Of a DNA stretch of 5,245 nt, positions 1-4,304 are shown piece by piece. The notes beneath the pieces were generated by a model that worked only from the letters and a program-made list of their open reading frames with translations, was not told the DNA's origin and did not search any database. A program made the position numbers and the translations under genes. Source of the stretch: Thermoplasmatales archaeon UBA582 (lineage in GTDB: Archaea; Thermoplasmatota; Thermoplasmata; Thermoplasmatales; Thermoplasmataceae); contig DAQB01000104.1 of NCBI GenBank assembly GCA_002502705.1, positions 6,320 to 11,564 of the forward strand, written 5' to 3'. How positions within the stretch are numbered: position 1 is the stretch's first letter; every line of letters starts with the position of its first letter.

Positions 1-79
1 GGGCCGGATTTGAACCGGCGAATCCCTACGGAAATGGACTCTGAATCCATCGCCTTTGACCAAGCTCGACAACCTCCGC
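1..79 (-). tRNA. tRNA-Leu (anticodon CAG), 3' end cut by window edge
   Basis: Read on the minus strand, the sequence starts GCGGAGG (acceptor arm) at 79, then TT, a short D arm (GTC/GGC) with the GG of the D loop, an anticodon stem ATGGA/TCCAT enclosing the loop TTCAGAG, a long variable arm (TCC...GGA), and a T arm GCCGG-TTCAAAT-CCGGC. The anticodon CAG lies at plus-strand 41-43 and reads the Leu codon CUG. The long variable arm marks a type II tRNA (Leu or Ser), and the GCGG start and D arm fit archaeal Leu. Only two bases (CC) of the 3' acceptor strand are inside the window, so about five bases plus any CCA lie outside. I see no intron at the usual position after the anticodon. Confidence 0.95.
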
Positions 80-103
80 TTTGTAATAGGGGTATAATTC
101 TTT

Positions 104-117
104 GATATTTTAAAAGT
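104..117 (-). promoter_or_regulatory. Archaeal TATA box for tRNA-Leu
   Basis: On the minus strand this reads ACTTTTAAAATATC. Its centre is about 32 bases upstream of the tRNA 5' end, so transcription would start a few bases before the mature tRNA, the usual archaeal arrangement. The core TATTTTAAAA recurs in the promoter before the VAT gene, which supports it as a local TATA form. The call rests on spacing and composition only. Confidence 0.55.
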
Positions 118-370
118 CTACATTTTTCCTTAAACGAAGAATTTTATCCTTTCCATGAGTTGAAAGATTGGATATACAGGCAAATGATGGTTGAAAGTAA
201 ATTCGGTTAATAATTTTATTTAAGGTTATTTAATGGGTTTAAACGAATGACGATTCTCAATAATTTAACCCACGATGTCAAATATGTGTTTGCCGATAGT
301 AGTAGCCACGCATTCCCGGATGACAAATTTTATCTCTTAAACGATTGAGTAGAATTGTGTTAATCAACCG
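118..370. other. AT-rich intergenic stretch with repeats and protein-like debris
   Basis: I see no convincing gene here. Three exact copies of TTAAACGA lie at 130-137, 239-246 and 337-344. The last two extend to a 12-base match with one difference. A 33-codon ATG frame runs 247-348, with an AT-rich TATA-like stretch at about 211-222 upstream. Frame 106-210, the same reading frame, would encode plausible-looking peptide (for example ELKDWIYRQMMVESKFG) before TAA TAA at 208-213. The two pieces could be remains of one decayed gene, a tiny leaderless gene plus chance, or ordinary AT-rich noise. I recognise no family in either. Confidence 0.35.
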
Positions 371-380
371 CTTTATAACT
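371..380 (+). promoter_or_regulatory. TATA-like box before the four-gene cluster
   Basis: CTTTATAACT is the best TATA-like element upstream of the first gene. Its centre is only about 10 bases before the ATG at 386. With normal archaeal spacing (about 25 bases), transcription would start near 400, inside the gene as drawn. Either translation starts at the next in-frame ATG (419), or a weaker upstream box such as ATTTTAT (327-333) is the real promoter. Confidence 0.35.
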
Positions 381-385
381 TTAAC

Positions 386-991
386 ATGAGCTATTTAGAC
401 TTTGAACAGATATGGGAAATGGTGGATCATACAAATATACCAGAAGAATCAAGTTGCGCAATTGTTGTTCTAAATCCGTCTTTAGATCGTTTTATCAAAA
501 TTTTCACTAAATTTGAGGTCGTGACCGCGTTTGAATACCTTGCAGAGGCAGTCTCAAAATTTTCAATTCCTGTATTTGTTGCTTCAACGCGAGATGAGAC
601 GATGCGACTTATAAATAAAGATGAATCAAATGTTGAAACTCAAAAGTTTAAGTCAAGATACGATGATGAATTTATAACAAGATACACAAAAATTCTTTCA
701 ACACTGCCTTCTCATAGATATGAATATACTGGTTTTGACGTTTTCTCTTTAAGCGATCTGAAAACTTCGATATCCGAAACCCACAGAAAAAATATACTCA
801 TTTGCGGAAACTGGTTGGAAACTGATATAATTGGGTCTGTCTTTGGATCTTTTAAAATGTCCGTAACTCCTATAGTTGTTTCTGATGCATGTTCTTCTGA
901 ATCTGAAAGAATTTTTTATGAATCTCTCGATGTCCTTTCACGTATAACAAGGATAATTGATACTAGGGATCTTCTAAAGGAGTGGGGATAA
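386..991 (+). CDS. Isochorismatase-fold protein lacking the catalytic triad (probable pseudoenzyme)
   Basis: This 201-residue protein has the layout of the isochorismatase/nicotinamidase cysteine-hydrolase family. A first strand AIVVLNPS (25-32) replaces the usual LLVIDxQ. A motif HRYEYTGF (110-117) resembles the family's KxRYSAF. The strand-loop ILICGNWLET (137-146) and VVSDACSS (164-171) match the C-terminal core. Aligned without gaps on these motifs, all three catalytic residues are changed: Asp to N30, Lys to about S109, and the nucleophile Cys to D147, judged from its spacing to G141 and to the DA at 167-168. It is therefore unlikely to work as a classical cysteine hydrolase. It could be a structural or binding protein, or use different chemistry. 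It lies one base upstream of the kinase gene. It is more AT-rich than the genes after it (sampled stretches 30-42% GC). The start may be 386 or M12 at 419, given the TATA position. Confidence 0.7.
   Translation: MSYLDFEQIWEMVDHTNIPEESSCAIVVLNPSLDRFIKIFTKFEVVTAFEYLAEAVSKFSIPVFVASTRDETMRLINKDESNVETQKFKSRYDDEFITRYTKILSTLPSHRYEYTGFDVFSLSDLKTSISETHRKNILICGNWLETDIIGSVFGSFKMSVTPIVVSDACSSESERIFYESLDVLSRITRIIDTRDLLKEWG
979..987 (+). promoter_or_regulatory. Ribosome binding site supporting the TTG start at 993
   Basis: GGAG at 979-982, within AAAGGAGTGGGG, lies 10 bases before TTG at 993. It is inside the last codons of the preceding gene, which fits coupled translation. No ATG is available in this frame before the P-loop strand, so this site supports the TTG start. 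Confidence 0.55.
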
Positions 992-992
992 A

Positions 993-1607
993 TTGCCCAA
1001 AAAATCAAAAATAATACTAATAGGGGGAGTGCCTGGGGTTGGGAAAACTTCGCTTTCAGGATCAATAGCAGCATCCAACGGGATAAACATTGTTCTTTCA
1101 GGAGACTATCTGCGTGAATTCCTGAGAGCCTACCAGGATAAAAACGATGTTGTTCTAGGATACAGCGTTTATGATTCCTGGAAATACTTTGGTGATATGA
1201 CCGTTGACAATATCATTAGCGGATACAGGGAGCAGGCAAAATTCATCTGGAAAGGTATAAGAGCCGTTATTGACCGGGCAATTAAAAATGGGGAAAGCAT
1301 GATCATTGAGACGCTTTACTTTGAGCCAGACTATTTCACAGATATACCGAAGGATCTAATATTGCCGGTTTACATCTATATTTCAGACAGTAAAATACAT
1401 GAAAAACGACTCGGGGAAAGAGAGGAGTTTACGCATCCTGGATCATCTGGAAAACGACTAATAGAGCACTTATATGAATACAGGACGATTATGGATTGTT
1501 CCCTCGAAGCGTCGAAAGTGAATAACATTGAAACCATAGACAATATTTCATATAACGATACAAGGGAGAGACTCATGAAAATGGTGGCTGATTTTGTTGG
1601 ATCTTAA
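993..1607 (+). CDS. 2-phosphoglycerate kinase-family P-loop kinase; probable mevalonate-3-phosphate 5-kinase
   Basis: This is a 204-residue soluble kinase. The Walker A loop is GVPGVGKT (12-19, K18). The motifs SGDYLREFLRAY (36-47), YSVYDSW (57-63), a helix over 72-98 and IIETLYFEP (104-112) follow the pattern of archaeal 2-phosphoglycerate kinase. So does the C-terminal YEYRTIMD...IETIDN region. At the family's usual EGxHxxP motif this protein has ETLYFEP, suggesting a different substrate. Established knowledge: Thermoplasma makes isoprenoids through mevalonate 3-phosphate and mevalonate 3,5-bisphosphate, and as I recall its 5-kinase (Ta0762) belongs to this P-loop group. The next gene looks like the decarboxylase that would use its product, so I infer ATP-dependent 5-phosphorylation of mevalonate 3-phosphate. 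The start is TTG, and the 3' end overlaps the next gene by 14 bases. The alternative is a true 2-phosphoglycerate kinase. Family is firm, substrate less so. Confidence 0.8.
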   Translation: MPKKSKIILIGGVPGVGKTSLSGSIAASNGINIVLSGDYLREFLRAYQDKNDVVLGYSVYDSWKYFGDMTVDNIISGYREQAKFIWKGIRAVIDRAIKNGESMIIETLYFEPDYFTDIPKDLILPVYIYISDSKIHEKRLGEREEFTHPGSSGKRLIEHLYEYRTIMDCSLEASKVNNIETIDNISYNDTRERLMKMVADFVGS

Positions 1608-2721
1608 TGTTATATCTGATCTTAATCAGAAGGGTTCAAGAATCTATTCAAAACTGAATGAAATGGGGATAATCCACGAAGAGGAGATGCCACCGCCATC
1701 GCCGGAGGATGGTAGAATCACATTTGGTTCAGGTTACCCCAGCAAGGCGATTGAGAAGTTTATCGGCTATTATGACAGGAATTCAAGGATTGCCTATACC
1801 CCATCAATGTCAATCCTGACAGACTTTTCAATTGCAAGGGCATACTGTCTTTACAATAAAGCAGGGAAGTCGGATATTGTTTATCTTGACTCCAGATTTG
1901 ATCCTGAAAAGAGCGAATCTGCGAAGATAGCACTTGATAAATTCAGATCAATCTGCGGTGTGAAGGGTTATTTCACTTTCTACGTTGAAAGGGAAAGGAG
2001 GTACGTCAGGGCAAAAGGATTGAGCGAATCATCTGCGGTTGCCGCTGCTGTTTCTAGCGCTCTTGTATCCAATATCTTCGGCTATAATGTTAAGGCCCAT
2101 TCAATGCTTGCATCCAGGTTTGCAAAGTTTGTTTCTGGTTCCGGCACAAGATCTGTCTTTCCGGGGCTTTCAACCTGGATATCATACCCGGGCATTCAGG
2201 AGCCAAAATGCATGGCACATGAGATTAAGATTGATTTTTCTAAAATCAAGATAGCAATGTTTCCAAAGTATGCTGATTATTCAACAAATCAGATGCATGA
2301 ATTATCAGTCAAGTCACCACAATACATCCCATGGGTACAGAACAAGTTTGCCCGCTTCGAGGAGATAATTGATCGCTCCTTTGATCTTGAAGATCTTCTG
2401 ATCCGTGCAGAGGAGGAGATGCTTAATCTGAACTCACTCCTTATGTCAGCTGGAAGGGTTCTTCAAACTGAGGAATCCCTTTCTCTAATTGAGAGGATCA
2501 TATCCTTCAGGAAAAAAAATCCAGGGTTATATTTCACCGCAGATACTGGTCCAAGCATACTGGTCATGACACTGGATGAAAATTTACTGAAGGAATTCCT
2601 TGAGACGGAAAGAGATTTTTACATCTCAGGTAATATAGTCAAAGACAGTTCTCCATCTGCATCAAATGCTTTCAGAGAACGGGGAAAAGCATTTTTCGCC
2701 TCTTTTACGGAATCACCATGA
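1594..2721 (+). CDS. GHMP-fold mevalonate decarboxylase; probable mevalonate 3,5-bisphosphate decarboxylase
   Basis: This 375-residue protein has the diphosphomevalonate decarboxylase layout. YPSKAIEKFIGYYD (48-61) corresponds to the family's PxNIAxIKYWGKRD, with the active-site Lys kept as K55. YTPSMSI (68-74) matches LPTNSSLS. GLSESSAVAAA (142-152) is the ATP-binding GLASSAxG loop. GSGTRSVFPG (182-191) matches GSGSxxRSxxGG, keeping the Arg (R186). FTADTGPS (314-321) matches TFDAGPN and keeps the catalytic Asp (D317). As I recall, the related mevalonate 3-kinase has lost this Lys and Asp, so a decarboxylase is favoured. Inferred reaction: mevalonate 3,5-bisphosphate to isopentenyl phosphate, CO2 and phosphate. 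It overlaps the kinase gene by 14 bases and the HNH gene by four (ATGA). The start is uncertain: TTG at 1594 or 1597, or ATG at 1663 (M24). The fold begins only near residue 41. Phosphomevalonate or diphosphomevalonate decarboxylase are alternatives. Confidence 0.8.
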   Translation: MLDLNVISDLNQKGSRIYSKLNEMGIIHEEEMPPPSPEDGRITFGSGYPSKAIEKFIGYYDRNSRIAYTPSMSILTDFSIARAYCLYNKAGKSDIVYLDSRFDPEKSESAKIALDKFRSICGVKGYFTFYVERERRYVRAKGLSESSAVAAAVSSALVSNIFGYNVKAHSMLASRFAKFVSGSGTRSVFPGLSTWISYPGIQEPKCMAHEIKIDFSKIKIAMFPKYADYSTNQMHELSVKSPQYIPWVQNKFARFEEIIDRSFDLEDLLIRAEEEMLNLNSLLMSAGRVLQTEESLSLIERIISFRKKNPGLYFTADTGPSILVMTLDENLLKEFLETERDFYISGNIVKDSSPSASNAFRERGKAFFASFTESP

Positions 2722-3422
2722 GGATACCAAACATTTATTCTGAAATACCAAGAGTTTCTCCAGTTGTCATAGATCAAATCGGCAGGCATTTTGGATTTGA
2801 GAATGCATCAGATTTTGAACCTGCCGGAGATAAGACAACGAAAGGAATCCCATGGAAAAGAATTTCCGAGGCGGTTCTTGCCAGAGATAATTATTCCTGC
2901 AGATCTTGCGGAAAATCAACATTTGCAGATGTGCCTAAAGACAACTCGTCACATTCCATCCATCTTTCAGTCCAGGTTCATCATATCATTCCCAGAAAGG
3001 ATGGAGGATCAGACTCTTTCAGAAACCTGATAACACTGTGTGATGAGTGCCATCATTCGACTTTTTCGAATGACTATGCGGGTTTGCCCTCAAAAGATCC
3101 CGCTTTGTCTGTATATAATTCAAAGTATCTGCTTGTCATTCCTGATCCATTCCTGAAAGACGGTGAGAGAGCGACAAAGGCCGTTATCCAGGACTACGCT
3201 AGAACTTATGACGCTGATACTGGAACTTATATGATAAGGCCGAAACTCGGTGAACGGATGGAAGTATCCGTTTTACTATTGACATTTGACAGATTCAGGT
3301 CAATTGGAAAAAAATTTGAGACAGAATATTCGGCATGCAGTTACGTTAAGATAAAGCAGTCTGGATCTGGTAGCAAAATCGTTACATTCTTTCTAGACAG
3401 CAATGGAAACCTGATTGGATAA
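2718..3422 (+). CDS. HNH endonuclease domain protein
   Basis: This 234-residue protein has a complete zinc-type HNH domain at about 48-115. CRSC (C61, C64) and CDEC (C108, C111) are probable zinc ligands. VHHIIPRKDGG (87-97) supplies the catalytic His (H88 or H89), N103 sits in RNL, and H112/H113 follow the last Cys. All expected residues are present, so it could cut DNA. The first 45 residues and the last 120, which look like a separate globular part, match nothing I recognise. No signal peptide or membrane segment is seen. The ATG at 2718 overlaps the decarboxylase stop (ATGA) and has no clear Shine-Dalgarno sequence, suggesting translation by re-initiation. The role is unknown: no toxin, methylase, integrase or CRISPR partner lies next to it, and its tie to a metabolic operon is odd. 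Confidence 0.82.
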   Translation: MRIPNIYSEIPRVSPVVIDQIGRHFGFENASDFEPAGDKTTKGIPWKRISEAVLARDNYSCRSCGKSTFADVPKDNSSHSIHLSVQVHHIIPRKDGGSDSFRNLITLCDECHHSTFSNDYAGLPSKDPALSVYNSKYLLVIPDPFLKDGERATKAVIQDYARTYDADTGTYMIRPKLGERMEVSVLLLTFDRFRSIGKKFETEYSACSYVKIKQSGSGSKIVTFFLDSNGNLIG

Positions 3423-3646
3423 TTTTCCTTTCTGGCACTAAAGATTTCTCGTATTTTTAGAGATACTGTCATTCTGAGACCAGGGTGCTGGAGCGATCCT
3501 TCAAACTAGGATTATCCTTCTTTTAATTCCAACTGAATAAGAATGGTGCCAGGATTCCGGGTTTTTTTCGTTCTTAGGTTAAGGCACTAAATGAAATACA
3601 GAAGATAAATAGCAAGTCACTTTGATAGAAATGTCTAAATTTGCTG
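3423..3646. other. Intergenic region between the operon and msrA
   Basis: No gene is supported on either strand. Several T-rich tracts follow the HNH stop, at 3423-3431, 3454-3458 and 3562-3568. A weak 4-bp hairpin CCAG-GGTG-CTGG lies at 3480-3491, and the 9-mer GGCACTAAA occurs at 3434-3442 and 3583-3591. I see no recognisable small RNA. The left arm of the inverted repeat described for the msrA promoter (3617-3627) lies at the right end. Confidence 0.5.
3558..3570 (+). terminator. T-tract terminator candidate downstream of the operon
   Basis: Seven consecutive T at 3562-3568 follow a GC-richer CCGGG. Archaeal transcription often ends at such T runs without a hairpin. It lies about 140 bases after the HNH stop. 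Shorter T runs at 3423-3431 and 3454-3458 might end some transcripts earlier. Confidence 0.4.
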
Positions 3647-3667
3647 TATATATAAATATTAAAGTGA
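3617..3667. repeat. Inverted repeat flanking the msrA TATA box
   Basis: TCACTTTGATA at 3617-3627 is the reverse complement of TATTAAAGTGA at 3657-3667, with one mismatch (G opposite T). The 29-base spacer holds the TATA box, and the right arm abuts its downstream edge. The placement would suit a regulator that controls access of TBP/TFB. A repeat of this size could also arise by chance in AT-rich DNA. Confidence 0.35.
3647..3660 (+). promoter_or_regulatory. TATA box of msrA
   Basis: TATATATAAATATT with core TATATAAA at 3649-3656 is the strongest TATA element in the window. It predicts transcription start near 3678-3680, which leaves a leader of about 20 bases before the ATG at 3701. Confidence 0.65.
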
Positions 3668-3686
3668 TCGTGATACAAGTTTATAC

Positions 3687-3692
3687 AGGTGG
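3687..3692 (+). promoter_or_regulatory. Ribosome binding site that decides the msrA start
   Basis: AGGTGG lies eight bases before ATG 3701 and matches the anti-Shine-Dalgarno well. The alternative GTG start at 3689 falls inside this site, so the ATG is the better start. Confidence 0.6.
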
Positions 3693-3700
3693 CACAAAAT

Positions 3701-4249
3701 ATGAGTGAAAATCTTGAAACTGCAGTATTTGCAAGCGGATGTTTCTGGTGTTCAGAAGCTATATTCAACGAAGTCAGGGGTGTTATGGATGTGAAATCAG
3801 GTTATTCTGGGGGACATATCGAGAATCCTTCATATGAGGATGTATGCACAGGAACTACCGGGCATGCTGAGTCTGTAAGGGTAAAGTATGATCCAGACGA
3901 GATATCATATGATGACCTTCTTGAGATATTTTTTTCCACGCATGATCCCACAACATTGAACAGGCAGGGTAACGATATTGGGCCGCAATACCGCTCTGCA
4001 ATTTTCTATTTGGACGATCAACAGAAGGAGAAGGCCCTAAAAAAGATACAGGATCTCAATAACAGTGGCGAATTCAAGAAGCCAATCGTAACACAGGTGG
4101 AAAAATTCACTAATTTCTACCCGGCTGAATCCTATCATGAGAGATACTTCGAAAGAAATTCAAGCCAGCCATATTGCATGTTCGTCATTTCCCCTAAAAT
4201 CAAGAAATTCAGGAAGAAATTTGGTGAATCTCTGGCTACTGAATCGTAA
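3701..4249 (+). CDS. msrA: Peptide-methionine (S)-S-oxide reductase MsrA
   Basis: MsrA reduces methionine-S-sulfoxide, free or in proteins, back to methionine in the cytoplasm, using thioredoxin-like electron donors. From ATG 3701 the protein has 182 residues, normal for the family. The signature GCFWCSEAIF (13-22) carries the catalytic Cys C14 and a second Cys at C17. Further family motifs are GYSGG (34-38), VCTGTTGHAE (48-57), the HDPT segment, GNDIGPQYRS and FYPAESYHERY. The C-terminal part keeps a further Cys in QPYC and ends in a Lys-rich helix. A GTG four codons upstream (3689) would give 186 residues, but it overlaps the ribosome binding site. The gene has its own TATA box and is separated from both neighbours, so it is probably transcribed alone. 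I see nothing degenerate. Confidence 0.96.
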   Translation: MSENLETAVFASGCFWCSEAIFNEVRGVMDVKSGYSGGHIENPSYEDVCTGTTGHAESVRVKYDPDEISYDDLLEIFFSTHDPTTLNRQGNDIGPQYRSAIFYLDDQQKEKALKKIQDLNNSGEFKKPIVTQVEKFTNFYPAESYHERYFERNSSQPYCMFVISPKIKKFRKKFGESLATES

Positions 4250-4270
4250 TGGTACCTGAAATTGTCTCAA

Positions 4271-4282
4271 TATTTTAAAATA
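4271..4282 (+). promoter_or_regulatory. TATA box of the VAT gene (leaderless)
   Basis: TATTTTAAAATA is a perfect 12-base palindrome centred about 28 bases before ATG 4305. That spacing puts transcription start at or within a couple of bases of the ATG, so the mRNA is probably leaderless. No Shine-Dalgarno sequence is seen before the ATG. It lies 21 bases after the msrA stop. Confidence 0.65.
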
Positions 4283-4304
4283 CCCTCCTTTACTGTCTAT
4301 AAGT

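Noticed and set aside
1..120. tRNA-Leu as an integration site for a mobile element
   Set aside because: Only the 5' side of the tRNA is in the window. No integrase gene or duplicated tRNA segment is seen.
159..197. GTTGAAAG twice, 31 bases apart, considered as a CRISPR or leader repeat
   Set aside because: There are only two short copies, with no spacer regularity and no further units.
1376..1576. 66-codon open frame on the minus strand inside the kinase gene
   Set aside because: It lies wholly opposite a gene with clear family motifs and has no promoter or recognisable content.
2039..2254. 71-codon plus-strand frame inside the decarboxylase gene
   Set aside because: It is out of frame with conserved GHMP motifs (GLSESSA, GSGTRS) that occupy the same DNA.
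2791..3030. 79-codon plus-strand frame inside the HNH gene
   Set aside because: It overlaps the HNH motifs in another frame and shows no features of its own.
3480..3491. Hairpin CCAG-GGTG-CTGG
   Set aside because: The stem is only four base pairs and cannot be extended. It is not followed by a T run, so it supports neither a terminator nor an RNA gene.
3434..3591. Direct repeat GGCACTAAA at 3434-3442 and 3583-3591, with GTGCCAG at 3546-3552 as an inverse match
   Set aside because: Nine-base matches within a few hundred bases are not rare by chance, and no element boundaries or conserved structure go with them.
3574..3768. 64-codon minus-strand frame across the msrA promoter and start
   Set aside because: It runs opposite the msrA TATA box, ribosome binding site and catalytic Cys region, and its AT-rich translation is not protein-like.
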